This document shows, one piece after another, positions 11,379 to 22,094 of a stretch of DNA of 64,000 nucleotides; within the stretch, counting starts at the first letter, position 1; each line of letters opens with the position of its first letter. The notes below the pieces were generated by a model. The model was not told the origin of the DNA, made no database searches, and saw only the letters and a program-made list of their open reading frames with translations. The position numbers and the translations under genes were made by a program. The stretch lies in assembly GCA_964016885.1 (NCBI GenBank), contig OZ024743.1, positions 178,356,894-178,420,893 on the forward strand. The letters run 5' to 3'. Source of the stretch: Eledone cirrhosa (taxonomy: Eukaryota > Mollusca > Cephalopoda > Octopoda > Eledonidae).

Positions 11379-11612
11379 ATTGTTTTACTATTGTTTCAAA
11401 GGGCAAAATAAACCAAGATATTATCAATATATTGACTAATAGCTAGCAGTTATGTAACTCTAGCCACCATTGTTTCAGAAGACAAACGACAGAATGGATG
11501 CCTTTGTATCAAGGCTAATACTAGAGAGTTACAGAATTGCTATCTAAACTAGTTAATATATCAATAATATCTTGGCTTATTTTGCCCATTGATATGATTG
11601 TAAAACAATGAA
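11379..11612. repeat. Imperfect inverted repeat (~85-95 bp arms)
   Basis: The left arm 11379-11465 (GGGCAAAATAAACCAAGATA) returns reversed at 11517-11612 (TATCTTGGCTTATTTTGCCC) with roughly 80 percent identity. It is probably a foldback or MITE-type element. Confidence 0.7.
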
Positions 11613-11744
11613 TTAATTAAACATTAAATATTGTCATATTTGTTGTTAGTGTACCACTTTTACACACACACACAAAAAAGAAATTTTTACTTTGTTTCTA
11701 TAAGATATTCATATACACCATATTCAGTTCTACATTAGTCTGAA

Positions 11745-11803
11745 GGTACATCCAATTTTTGCTAGCAAGGAAAGTGGATGTTAAATGATGATGATGATGA
11801 TGC
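11745..11803 (+). mobile_element. LINE/SINE 3' tail remnant
   Basis: TTTTTGCTAGCAAGGAAAGT then GGATGTTAAATG and (ATG)n: a diverged version of the common tail. Confidence 0.6.
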
Positions 11804-11895
11804 CAAGTAAAAATAAAGAAGAAAGTACTCAATATAATGTTAGTAGGCCTATTGATTTACAGATTCAGACTCAAAATTGGAAGATAATAGGTTAT

Positions 11896-12352
11896 TTAAC
11901 CCTTTTGTTACCAATCCGGCTCTGGTTCTATGAAATAAAACCACTCATTTTAAAGGTTTCCAATTTGAATTAAAATCTTCCATAATTTTATATAAGGACG
12001 TTACATGAAGATACTATCTTAGTAATGGAATAACTTTATTAATCAAAATAGAGCATATTTCATTAGAAATGGAGTCATGAAAAGGTTAATTATTATACAA
12101 GGGTCCAGCTGCTTAACCCTTTCCTGACTGGACTACTAATGAAATTCACTTGATTTTAATTAATTTTGAGGAATTTACTAAAATTATGAATTATTTCAAT
12201 ACTAAGATAGCAACATAACCTATGGTTCTTGTATAAAATTATGTTGGAAAATTTTAATTTAAATAGAAACCCTCTAAAATGGTGGGGTGTTTTATTTCAG
12301 AGAACTAAAGCTGGTTTTGGCTGGGTTGGGTTGGTAACAAAAGAGTTAAAAC
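11896..12352. mobile_element. Two MITE-like elements in opposite orientation
   Basis: The left unit (about 11896-12090) starts TTAACCCTTTTGTTACCAA and ends AAAAGGTTAA. The right unit (12114-12352) starts TTAACCCTTTCCTGAC and ends ACCAAAAGAGTTAA. Reversed, the right unit aligns with the left over most of its length (CTGAAATAAAAC, ATTTTATA). Each unit has short terminal inverted repeats of TTAACCCTTT type. The same tips recur as a tandem array at 52392-52560. Confidence 0.65.
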
Positions 12353-12378
12353 AGTAGACAGTATCTATCACATGATAC

Positions 12379-12432
12379 CTGTGACATTTACATCTGCATG
12401 TAGTAGGTTAAAGAGATTTGGGCCTCTGGAGA
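12379..12432 (-). CDS. WDR93: Candidate WDR93-like coding exon 9 (54 bases)
   Basis: A candidate exon with acceptor CATCAGTTGCAG|TCTCC and donor GTCACAG|GTATCATG. It is 54 bases, so phase-neutral, and joins exon 8 (one base out) to exon 10 (two bases in). The joined peptide end, NLLHADVNVT then D then TTPSILVW, resembles the AMPTEVKDPSDVACVLGVHW region recalled from WDR93 better than a direct 8-to-10 join. The donor is mediocre, and the sequence lies just beside a pair of inverted MITE-like elements, so a repeat origin is possible. Confidence 0.45.
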
Positions 12433-13194
12433 CTGCAACTGATGAATAGGAATCATGAACCATTTGGTTGGTAGTATAACAACCAGGCCATTTACAAATA
12501 TGTATGTAACTCTAGTTAAATATCAGAGTTCCCTTCTTGGAATGAAGTTATTCATTTGATCTTTTAACAGGCAACATCTAGGATCCATTTATTTAATAAA
12601 ATATGGGAGAGAAGAGCAAAAGCTAAAGAAGAAAAAAAGCAGCAAAAATCAGATATTTATCACTGATGTGCATAGTTGTAAAAAAAATTTCTTTGGATTT
12701 TGTTTTTTAATAGTTAATGCACCAGTCCTCTTCATGAATCAAATTTCTGCCTTTGTACTGACTTCCATATCTTCCAGTGTGTACTGGCTCATCGGATAAT
12801 GGAAAATTAATAAATAAATTACTGAAAAGAAAATTTTCAATCATATTGAGCTACATAGATTTAAGTATAGTAATTCCAAATGGCTTTCAACAGATTTTTG
12901 CACCAGGAAATTCTTGAATTATTTCAATTCTGATTTTGATTGATTATTTTGAGAAAGAAGAACCTTTTGAAAAATGTACTATCAACATTTCCAATTAAGT
13001 ACTATCCAAGATTATGATGGAAATTACAAAGTGAAAATCTATTCATTAACTTCCAATTCACCAATAACTAAAAGCAATAAATAGTTTGAAAAATTTATCC
13101 TAATTTTATTTTGTTCATCAAAATTTAAAAGGAAAAAAAAATTTTTTTTATTAAAAATGTCAAAATGAATTTTAGCTGAAAACATTCCAATATA
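12433..13194. other. No gene recognised; AT-rich
   Basis: AT-rich sequence with short poly-A and poly-T runs. It falls within the large intron before exon 10 of the WDR93-like gene. Confidence 0.4.
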
Positions 13195-13385
13195 ATGGAT
13201 GATGGATTTCTCCCCAGACTGCACACTATCAAATCTGATCAACATAAACATTTCAGATCTCCCAGCTTCTGCTCTGTATATCAACAACATATTTACTGAG
13301 TCCACAAACAATTTATACTCTTACGCAGATGATACTATGCTTCACTCTTCTTTGAGCTTCCACACAAAGGCCATTTACACTTAAT
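13195..13385 (+). pseudogene. Reverse transcriptase scrap of another LINE
   Basis: A short frame with INISDLPASALYINNIF followed by YSYADDTMLHSS. FxDDxTLHSS after INDL is the RT catalytic box in Jockey/CR1-type LINEs. No flanking domains survive. Confidence 0.6.
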
Positions 13386-13699
13386 CTAAATGTCCCATGC
13401 TATCCACAAACTCTCTATATGAACAAAGACATTGAGAATATTTTTTAACTCTTAACATTTTGTAATGATTTAACAGAAAATATCTAAAAACAGGCTTGTT
13501 TATTTGAATGCTGATAGTATCTTTTGTAATGGAAAAATCATTGAGAGAATTTGCAGTGTGGTTTCATGAGATAGCATGATAAGCTAGTTTCTTTCAGTAG
13601 CGCAAAGACACAACCACTAAATACACCATCTCCAGAGCTACCATGTACTAATGGTGCTTTACCAAGCATTCTATGTTGGTTTTGGACCTTATAGTTTGA

Positions 13700-13980
13700 G
13701 CCATTTGGGCTGGAGAAAACTGGGTTTAAGAAGAAAGTGTGTGCAAGAGAGAAGACTGCATTTGACAGACATGTGATGCACCAGTAGTAGGAAGCTTCAG
13801 TGGAGGTAGATCAAGGAAGACCTGGGCAGAGGTGGTGAGAGCTGATATAAAGTTGCTGAGACTCACAGAGGAGATGACAAAGGAACACCATGAGTGGAGA
13901 GATGCTGTACTGCAAGGACTCATCCAACCCATGTGAGCTTGGAAAAACAGAAGTAAAAACAATGATGATGATGAACACAA
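13700..13980 (+). mobile_element. LINE family B 3' end fragment
   Basis: It preserves the C-terminal coding signature (QERRLH..HVMH, GRSRKTWAEVVRAD, LTEEMTKEHHEWRDAV) and a tail of CATGTGAGCTTGGAAAAACA then (ATG)n. Stops and a deletion are present. Confidence 0.75.
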
Positions 13981-14129
13981 AACTTTCAAAGCTACTCTGA
14001 ATACAAGGCATCACACTCTCTGATGATCTCATAAGGTAATCATATAAAACATTGCCAAAACTACACTACAAAAAATAAGAGTTTTTCTTTAGAAATAAGA
14101 AATATTTCAACTGAAATTAGCTGCTGGCT

Positions 14130-14445
14130 AGGTTGGATTTAGACCTTAAGGGGCTCAGGGTACTCCAGGTTTGGCGGGGCCTCAAATAAACAAAAAAATT
14201 AGAATACACAGCAAAACTCCCAATTTTACATATCAAAGTTAGCTTGGCACAAGTAATTGGAATTGAAAAGTTATACATACAGGTATTAAATTCAAAAAAT
14301 CTAACCATCCTAAAACTAAAAAGCCCAGCTGAGGGCACAAATAAATTGCTACAGTTATCCTGGTGCACCCCCCCCCCTCACTGCAGGGGGCCAGGAGTAA
14401 TTGGCCCCTTTGCCTCCAATTAAATCTGACCCTGATTAATGACAA
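14130..14445. mobile_element. Possible DNA-transposon remnant
   Basis: The ends read GGTTGGATTTAGACC on the left and, reversed, CAGGGTCAGATTTAATTGGA on the right, with GGGGCC-rich subtermini as in some hAT-type non-autonomous elements. Similarity between the ends is partial and no target duplication was found. Confidence 0.3.
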
Positions 14446-14559
14446 TCTACAAGGTCTAAGTAAGATCTATATTAAAGAACATATACATAAGCAAGACACA
14501 GATCTCTGGCCTGTCTGGGATATCAGGAGCTCTGCTTCAGTACTAATTAGGTCTATGTG

Positions 14560-14672
14560 GACCCATCCAAACCTTGCTAGCAGGGATACAGATGTTAAAA
14601 CAATGATGATGATACACACACACACATATATTGCAAGCAGGGAAAAGCAGACGTAAAATGATGATGATGAAA
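14560..14672 (+). mobile_element. Two consecutive LINE/SINE 3' tails
   Basis: CCTTGCTAGCAGGGATACAG with (ATG)n, then TTGCAAGCAGGGAAAAGCAG with (ATG)n, separated by CA repeats. The bodies are missing. Confidence 0.7.
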
Positions 14673-14770
14673 CATGTATATATTTATTTCCACAGAGATA
14701 AGCATTTGTGTGTACATGTATACATATATGCATACATGGATACATACATGCATACATACATACATTCATC

Positions 14771-16250
14771 AGTCTCTCATAATGACATTTCCAGGCCTCC
14801 TTTTTCTGATCATTTGTGACACTAAATACACCGGCATCATTCCGGACACATTTATCTCCAACAACATCCCGATTTTCATTGACACACTGCCTTGCAATGT
14901 GGAACACCGCACGCCTCTGATCTTCCCGTCGCAGAACATTAGCAAACCTCCTACTCTCAACCTCCCTGCATGCTAAGTACACCTGACGTCTAGCTTCTCT
15001 CTTAGTGGCTGTATATCCTTCACTACTCCCACCCTTTTTCCAAGCCTTCCATGCTAGTCTTTTGTCTCTAATGGCCCTATCTACTGTGCTGTTCCACCAC
15101 CAGGTCACTCTCTGTCTGGTTGGAGCTCTGCTCCAGCCACAAGTTTCATCAGTAGCCTTCAGCAAGTTGTCACGTAAGAAATTCCAGTTATTATCTATGT
15201 CATACGATTCTAAATCATCTTTTTCGTCATACATATCTTGAAGGGCTTTCCTAAATTTGTATTTTAGTGAAAGGTCTTTGAGCTTCCAGACCTTTTTTCT
15301 CCACACCTTCCTGTATGTCTCATTGCATATCTTGCTTATTGAGATATCACTAACGACTAACCAATGCTGTGGGGTACATTCTTCCCCAGGATATGCCTTG
15401 GTATTTGACACCATCTGCCTGTCCCACTGCTTAACTAGTAAGAAGTCAATCTGGCTTATGTTATCGCCTGATTTGCAGGATATTAGGTGGTTTGCAGGTT
15501 TCTGGAAGTTAGTGTTGAAAATAGACAGTGTACTTGCATCACAAAATTCAAGAAGTCTCACTCCTTCATTTCTTGAGCCGTAACCGTGCCCACCATGTAC
15601 CCCAGTGTAACCATCCTGGAGCTGTCCAACATGACCATTGAAGTCCCCTGCTAGCATAACGATGTCTCCATCCTGTCATTGCAGCTGTTTGTAAAAGTTG
15701 CTTGTAAAAGCAGTCTTTCTCTTCTTTACCTAGGCCTGCTTGGGGAGCATAGACCGAGATGATTGTCCGTAATCTAAGCTTAATTATTCGATTATTAACT
15801 CAAACTACCTCCATTGTCTTATTGATCCATCTCTCAGTCAGGAAAATGCCTACTCCCCCTAACCCATCAGCCTTACCTACCCATAAAAGCTTATAACTAA
15901 GATGTTTGTCTGCGATTAGTCTCGCAGAGGCACCTCTCCATCTCACCTCTTGCACGCAGCACACATCCACATGCCTTCTCTCCAGCATCTCCGCTATTTA
16001 GACAGATCTACCTGTGAGAGTGCCAACATTAAGTGTTACAACTCTGAGATGCGACGTCTTCATATTTTTGTTGTTCCTATATATTTGTTGCTGTGCTCAT
16101 AATTGTTTTGGCATTGATACACTGGTTGGATGCCCTTCCTAACACCAGCGCCACTTTACAGCATGGACTGGGTGCTTTTATTCGTGCCACCAGCACTAGA
16201 GAGGATGTCTTACTGGACTCATGAGCCCTCTCTACCCCTCCATTTTACAG
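14771..16250 (-). mobile_element. LINE family B copy B2, 5' half
   Basis: Minus-strand element from a 5' UTR module (16250-16110) through the endonuclease (15990-15300: VQEVRWRGASARL, AGDFNGHVGQLQDGY, SQIDFLLVK) and linker (to 14790). It ends at AWKCHYERLMN where a (CATA)n microsatellite begins, so the RT half is absent. The linker plus second half of the endonuclease stays open for about 290 codons from 15657, unusually intact. Loss at the microsatellite rather than at the 5' end is not normal LINE truncation. Confidence 0.85.
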
Positions 16251-16493
16251 CATGGTCATAAAAAAAACCAAAAAAAAACCACCACTTATTGCCACTCACG
16301 GCACACACACTGACTCACACACCAACACTCATGCATACAAACAGACTCACGCTACTCACACACACACACATACATATATTACTATCAGTACTGATACAAG
16401 ATCATGTCAACTGTTGACTTTTATAGTTGAGTATTATAATAATAATTGTTTGCTTTACCGCATAGAGCAACGGCTCTCCACACTCCGGCCCAT

Positions 16494-16565
16494 AACAAGG
16501 CACCAGCAATGCGCTGGGACAATCGCTGCCCCGTGCCAAGAACAGAATAGTTATTACTATTATTA
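16494..16565 (+). mobile_element. Lys-type SINE tail fragment (diverged)
   Basis: CACCAGCAATGCGCTGGGAC, CGCTGCCCCGTGCCAAGAAC and a following (TTATTA) run match the 3' end of the Lys-type SINE. Confidence 0.55.
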
Positions 16566-16639
16566 TAGTTGTTTTCTTCTTTTTAAAGCCTGATCGCTGG
16601 TGATGGTAATGGTGGTACTACTACTTGTACTTGTATCGA

Positions 16640-17085
16640 CATTCACCCTCAACAGGTTGAGCTGGCTTCTTCCCTTGTCCTGACGGCATCCCGAACCATG
16701 ACAGCCCACGCACGACGGTCCCGGGCTAGGTCACTGGAGATAGCGAGCCAGTCACGGTTCCATCGGCGCAGGCCGACCACCTGAGAGTTCGGAGAGGTCC
16801 TCCTTGATCGTCGTTGCCCATGTCTTCACAATCCTGCCAACGCGCTTGCGCCAGTTAGGGAGTGGAGGTGGGAGGAGAACATCGCGGATCAGCTCACCCT
16901 TAGGGCACCGGGCTGCGTGACCAAACCATCTCAAGCGCCGCTGCAGAAGCACTGAAGGAAGGGGTCGCAGATTAAGGTGAAGACGAAGACTGGTGGTAGG
17001 TACCCGATCAACGCGTCGGCAGCGAGGAATGCGGTGATAGTGTTGGATGGTGTCAGTGATGGTGATGGCAGTTGTTGTTGTCATT
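16640..17085 (-). pseudogene. LINE (third family) C-terminal fragment
   Basis: The minus strand encodes LLQRRLRWFGHAARCPKGEL followed by IRDVLLPPPLPNWRKRVGR and KTWATTIKEDL, the conserved end of an RT ORF in another non-LTR family. Below 16775 the frame is broken, but the downstream DWL...DRRAW region is still visible on the minus strand. Confidence 0.7.
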
Positions 17086-17089
17086 GTTG

Positions 17090-17340
17090 CTGCTGCCGTT
17101 GTTGTTGTTCATTTCACTGATGCTGCAGACAATGGTGTTGTTGTTGTAGTCGTTCGGTTGAAATCTTGAAATTTGGTCGCTTCGCGTGTGATATATACAC
17201 ATACATATATATACACATGTATATATACATACATACACACACATTCAACACACAGACAATGATGTTGTTGTTGCTGTTGTTGTAGTTGTTGTTGTTGTAG
17301 TTGTAGTTGTTGTTGAGGTGTTGAAATATGGTCGCATCAA
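17090..17340. repeat. (GTT)n and (TA/CA)n microsatellites
   Basis: Trinucleotide GTT/GCT tracts at 17070-17115, 17130-17150 and 17262-17315 around a TATACA tract. A short sequence ending TTGAAAT[AC]TTG...GGTCGC is repeated at 17158-17182 and 17320-17340. Confidence 0.75.
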
Positions 17341-17343
17341 CTG

Positions 17344-17374
<31 letters not shown>

Positions 17375-17379
17375 TGGTG

Positions 17380-17985
17380 GCTGCCAACTCGTTTTCGAGT
17401 ACGGCCACTACTTTATATCCATGTAGGAGAACCCCTACCGATGCGCTAAACAAGTGTGACTTTTAGTCCAGCCAGCGACTTGAAAACTCTGGTACAAACA
17501 CTACACCTGTGACAATTATTGACACATAGTGTTGGGCCCTTGGTACCATGTGACGACAAGTGTAGAGAGATCTCCAGATATAAAGCAATGCCTGTGCCGT
17601 GAAGCTTTTATAGTGAGCAAAGGCACTGCACAAAGCCAGTCCCACTCTCTTAACCCAAGATGATATTTACCAAAAAGAAGAATAAGTCAACATCATTGGA
17701 TACCATCAGGGTTGCAGGTGTTATATCAGAGTTTTCCTTCTCCTAGAATTCTGCCTTGACAAAGGCTAAGGGGTCATCTCTCTCGGTGATTTTGGATGGC
17801 CATTAACTCTCAAGAGCTCCTTTGCCAGGTTTTGTTTTTAGTCCTGCAGGATGTCCAAAGTCACCCTCCTAACCAAGAAACCTTGGTGGGGTTGCCAGTT
17901 TAGTCGCCAACGACCCGACCATGGGACAGGTTGTACTGGGATACATGTTACCAGTAGCACCAACTGGTGACCTGACATATATACA
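17380..17985. other. Unclassified sequence, no gene recognised
   Basis: More balanced base composition than its surroundings, which suggests the body of an unidentified mobile element. No domain was recognised in any frame. Confidence 0.35.
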
Positions 17986-18118
17986 CATACATACATATAT
18001 ACACACACATTCAACACAGAGAAAGGAGTTTAGCAACAGATCAGTGATATATATATACATACATATGTATATATACACACATTCAACACAGAGAAAGGAG
18101 TTTGGCAACAGGTCAGAC
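17986..18118 (+). repeat. Tandem duplication, ~67 bp, two copies
   Basis: ATTCAACACAGAGAAAGGAG then TTT[AG]GCAACA[GA]TCAG occurs twice, each copy preceded by ATACATA...ACACAC. Confidence 0.8.
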
Positions 18119-18379
18119 ACCTTAGTGTAGATAGGGTAATGACTATATATATATAGTTCAAGGAGACAACAAACAGAGGTACAAAAGTCTTATTAGTTTC
18201 ATGCTTTATATATATATATGGGATAACAAGTTATCATTATAGGTAATCCAGTTAGAGGTTGTGAGTACTCTGTACTGTGGATAGTTTTAACGTACGGCTT
18301 TGTTTGACTCAACAAGATGTTTCCATAGTTAGGCAGCGAGTTCGCGGGAATTCCTATGTAGGTTATAGTTGGAGTAATA

Positions 18380-18488
18380 ATAGTGAAAGAATGAAGAGTA
18401 ACATGGTTGGGTGTACAACATTGATCAGGTGAGTCTATACTCACCTGATCAATGAAACCATGTTACTCTTCATTCATTCTTTCACTAT
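18380..18488. repeat. Hairpin-forming inverted repeat (50-55 bp arms)
   Basis: The left arm 18380-18434 and right arm 18439-18488 pair around CTAT. The inner 14 bases (TTGATCAGGTGAGT) are perfect. The outer part (ATAGTGAAAGAATGAAGAGT) pairs with one 4-base duplication and one short insertion. Confidence 0.85.
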
Positions 18489-18492
18489 ATAT

Positions 18493-18765
18493 ATCATCAT
18501 CATTTCATCATTTCATTTTACGTCCGCCTTTTCCCTGCTTGCAAGGGTGGGATGAAAACTGATTCTGGCTTGATTTCTACAGCTGGATGCCCTTCCTAAC
18601 ACCAACCTCATTTACAGTGAGTGCTGGGTGCTTTTTTGCCGTGGCACCTCCACGACCACTTTGCAGTGGAATGATAGGGACCCCAGTCCCTATCATCGCA
18701 TTTCTACAGCTGAGTAAACTGGAGCAATGTGAAATAAAGTGTCTTGCTCAAGGAAACAACACAAG
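18493..18765 (-). mobile_element. tRNA-derived SINE S1, head missing
   Basis: Tail (CAT)n, CCTGCTTGCAAGGGTGGGAT, module GGATGCCCTTCCTAACACCA and body down to CTCAAGGAAACAACACA. The tRNA-like head has been replaced by a (CATA)n microsatellite. Confidence 0.85.
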
Positions 18766-18910
18766 TTATACATACATATATACATACATACATACACAAA
18801 CATATCCACACACATGCAGTGTGGTGTGGTTGATATGATATCAATGTTGTATTGTTGTTGATAGAATTAATTATAACAAACAGCAAACATTATGAGAAAT
18901 ACTGCCTTAC

Positions 18911-18972
18911 TTTCATTAAATCTAGCAGGGTCAACTGTGAGGTCACGTTGTACAAATTTGAAATTCAGATCC
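18911..18972 (-). CDS. WDR93: WDR93-like gene, coding exon 8
   Basis: A 62-base exon: acceptor TGCTTTATTTTTAG|GGATCTG, donor ATGAAA|GTAAGGC. One base completes the arginine codon from exon 7, then DLNFKFVQRDLTVDPARFNE follows and one base is left over. Phase, splice sites and codon continuity agree. Reading through the donor reaches a stop within about 15 codons, so splicing onward is required. Confidence 0.75.
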
Positions 18973-19637
18973 CTAAAAATAAAGCAGAAATTGAAAATGG
19001 AAATTAGTTGAGGAAAATTAGAATGCATATATTGATTACTTCTAAGCCCCAGGTCAGCTCTTGGATCAAGGGTATTCCATCTGTCACAATTCTATCTTTT
19101 TCTCAAGAGCAGTACGCGACCACTACAATCACCACCACCATACTCAATAAAAACATAAATACATGTTAACGAAACTTCATTTTTTCTTATATATATAAGA
19201 AAAAAATCACCTTTTTATGTCCATTTTCCATATTAGCATGGGTTAGATGACAAGATATATATATGTATATATGAGGGATTGCCATGGACTGCTGGATTGC
19301 TTATCCAGTAGTGATGGCTAACTCACACTGCACGGACCTATCAAATGATTTGGGCAACCTGCTGAAGACGTGTAATAGCCCGATTACGTAAATGTCTGTT
19401 AATTTTGCATGATTTGCTGAACATAGCAGATGTAATATCTGCATTTGTAGAGTTATATTACACAGAAATGATGTCATCCAGGAAAAGAGATATTTACATG
19501 TATCTCTACCTAAACTGTTAACTAAATGTGTTCACTCTGAACAGTTGATTGCAGCTGCACTACTAAAATTCGCCAGATTCATTGAATGAGCCAGACGCTG
19601 AAGTTATACCAGTGATCTTTGTTACTTTTATTATATA

Positions 19638-19690
19638 CTAGACCACCCATAACCCGTTGGGTCACGTTTGCTTCAAAATATTTTTTTTAA
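19638..19690 (-). mobile_element. Helitron-like 3' terminus
   Basis: On the minus strand GTGACCCAACGGGTTATGGG is followed shortly by CTAGT. ACCC-AAC-GGGT forms a small hairpin about 10 bases before CTAG, the usual end of Helitrons. The rest of the element is not identifiable. Confidence 0.45.
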
Positions 19691-19825
19691 ATCATGTTCA
19701 CTTAAAAATAATTTTTAAATAATTAAAATATACACAGACATGTATATAAAGTGAAATGAAACTGGCCCATATATATATACACGTGTGTATGTATATATAA
19801 ATGTGTGTGTGTGTATACATATATA

Positions 19826-20302
19826 ATTCCGACCTCACACACTTACACCTCTCCAAGAGAATGTCACTGGGCCGAGATCTTTGGCGCTACACAGTAATAC
19901 AGAAGACCCATCTTACCTAAGTACAAAGCGAAACCTACAGTCAGTAGGCACCTCTTAACAAAAGTACCCCCAGTCCCCATCCCACTACCCCCACCCCATC
20001 CACACCACCCCTTTCGATGTAAAGTTATGTTGGTACCACAACATCCAGTCCGAAACAATTGAGGTCGTGTAGGTGTCACGACAAAAAAACACACAGTCCA
20101 CGCTGTAATATGACCGTGTAGGTAACACGGTAAAAAGGTCCCAGTCCAAACTGTAAACGTGGTTGGTGTTAGGAAGGGCATCCAGCCGTAGAAAACCCAC
20201 CAGACAGTCCTATACGAGCAAGACAACCAATCTTGCCTCAAGTGGGAAAATTCCCGTCCAAACCCATGCAAGCGTGGAAGATGGACGTTAAACGATGATG
20301 AT
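19826..20302 (+). mobile_element. LINE family A 3' end, copy A3
   Basis: Starts in the C-terminal coding region (SDLTHLHLSK-type frame), stops near 19920, then a 3' UTR with a single GGTGTTAGGAAGGGCATCCA module and the tail GGACGTTAAACGATGATGAT. Confidence 0.85.
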
Positions 20303-20393
20303 GTGTGCGTATATATATGTGGGTGTCTGTGATCTATACACACTGATCATAGACACACACACACGTATATATATATATATAAATCTTGCACAT

Positions 20394-20640
20394 TTTCATC
20401 ACCACGATTTAACGTCCATTTATCCACACCAGCATGGGTTAGATGGGTTGTCAAGATGTGAGACAAGCCAGGGTCAATGACCATGTCTTGCTCATACAAG
20501 ACTGGTTTTTGCTAGGTTTCTACAGCTGGATACCCTTCCTAACACCAACCTACATGACCACTTTACAGAGTGAACTAGGTGTTTTTTGTCATGACTCCAA
20601 CATGACTACTTTACAGTGTGTACTGGGCACTGTTTTAAAT
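20394..20640 (-). mobile_element. LINE A-type 3' UTR fragment
   Basis: CACGATTTAACGTCCATTTA, the GGATACCCTTCCTAACACCA module and two CTACATGACCACTTTACAG modules in reverse orientation. Confidence 0.75.
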
Positions 20641-20694
20641 GCCATATATGGTAAATTATTCACTTATTGAAACTATACTCTCAGACAAAACAAA

Positions 20695-20875
20695 GAAACA
20701 AAAATCAAGTGGCTATAGTTAGCAACTGTGAAGGGGCAAGGAGGATGATTTCTATGAATCAAAACCTTTTGTAATTGTGATGACCTGTCCAGCCCTTGCT
20801 AGCATAGAAAACAGATGTTATTTGATGACGATGGACGAGGATGATGATGATGATGATGATGAGGATGGTGATAAA
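20695..20875 (+). mobile_element. Diverged LINE 3' tail
   Basis: GGGGCAAGGAGGATGATTTC, GTGATGACCTGTCCAGCCCT, TTGCTAGCATAGAAAACAGA and an impure (GAT)n run. Confidence 0.55.
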
Positions 20876-21222
20876 ATTATATATATACTACCGTATGTGT
20901 ATATGGATACTTAATTTATCACCTGTGGAAGGATGAAAGCTAAAGTTCACCTGAGCAGGATTTCAACTCAAAAATATCCCTAAATACAGCAAGGTATTTT
21001 ATCTGACAATTTACTAATTATGTCACCCTATTTATATTTTTCCATGAGATATTTGTTTTCAGCCCTTCAAAGAATGTGTTTAAATTCCTAAGGGACCGTT
21101 TCATTTCTCTGTTATTTTATATTAAGCACCAAACATGTTCTAAGATGAATCTGATTAAAAAAAAACTTGTTCTGGGGCAAATTTGTTCGAAACATACCAT
21201 CTAGAAATATAGTAAATATGAG

Positions 21223-21360
21223 GTGTCAGACGATGCCAGTGAGGGTGCTCAGTTGTTTCAGTGTCTTTGCCTCACCATCACCTAACCTTACATAGGTGTC
21301 AGGTGATGCCTCTGAGGGTGTCTGGTTGTTTCAGCACCTTAGCCTCACCATCACCTGTGG
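21223..21360 (+). repeat. Tandem duplication, ~72 bp, two copies
   Basis: GTGTCAG[AG][CT]GATGCC, GAGGGTG and GCCTCACCATCACCT occur twice in order. The unit also holds the near-palindrome CAGGTGATG/CATCACCTG. Confidence 0.8.
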
Positions 21361-21600
21361 TAATGTTGCAAGCGTGTTGGCTTGTCACAAAATGTTCCGT
21401 TGACTCTTATAATGTCCCCACATTTGGTGGGGATTTGAGGGTCATTTTCCTTTTTGCTTTTCCCCCCTCTTTTTGTGTATTTTATTTGTGAAGTTCCTAG
21501 CAATAATTAATAGTATTTTTTATGTGTTTATATTTTCATTCAGTAAGGATTTGTAATGCTATTTATATAACTCTGAATAATAAAGATAATTATGAATGAA
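21360..21600 (+). repeat. Dispersed repeat R1, copy 1
   Basis: AATGTTGCAAGCGTGTTGGC at the left; GTATTTTATTTGTGAAGTTC, CCTAGCAATAATTAAT and GGATTTGTAATG further on; ends AATAATAAAG. Other copies, all in the same orientation, lie at 47441, 49517 and 50395. Class unknown. Confidence 0.75.
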
Positions 21601-21647
21601 AGAAAAGATGAAAATAGACACATGTGGGCTTTTTATATTTTGATTAC

Positions 21648-21825
21648 CTTTGTAGACTTTCTTTTTCTGGGAGATATTGCATCAAATCAGAATAATTATA
21701 CCGGAAAAAAGATGCCCTAGCTTCAAAGTAATTCTTAGAGAGTAAGTGGGAATAGCCAGAACCAATTACATCTCCAGTGCTGTCAACTAACTTGGAGGCC
21801 TGATATAAGTTGGCAATTCGGCAAG
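21648..21825 (-). CDS. WDR93: WDR93-like gene, coding exon 7
   Basis: A 178-base exon with acceptor ATCTTTTGCAG|CTTGCCG and donor CTACAAAG|GTAATC. Two leading bases finish an alanine codon, then 58 codons and two bases follow. The peptide includes VIGSGYSHLLSKNYFEARAS followed by a Phe-Phe-x-Tyr and Tyr-Ser-Asp-Leu run. That spacing matches GLGSGQNHFIKD...FNASYKKYLD in vertebrate WDR93. Intron 6 (21826-27972) carries the best-preserved LINE copy (A4) in the sense orientation. Confidence 0.84.
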
Positions 21826-22094
21826 CTGCAAAAGATATAACACATATCACAATATAATGATCCAACTGATATGATATTGAAATGATATTGAAGAAGATAT
21901 TGATATGATATTGAAGAAGACAAAACAGTTCACACTACTCTAATATTTACTTTGTTCATTAAAAGATAATGTGATGTAGAAGAGAAAGAGGCCAATGACA
22001 GTAAAAGCAATATATATAAGTAAAAGAAGAGAGAGTATGATGGGAGTAACTGAGTTTTTGAGCAATAAGGGAACAATAGAGCCCAGCAGACAGA

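Noticed and set aside
17463..17645. 60-codon minus-strand frame
   Set aside because: No recognisable motif and no phase-compatible splice sites for the nearby gene.
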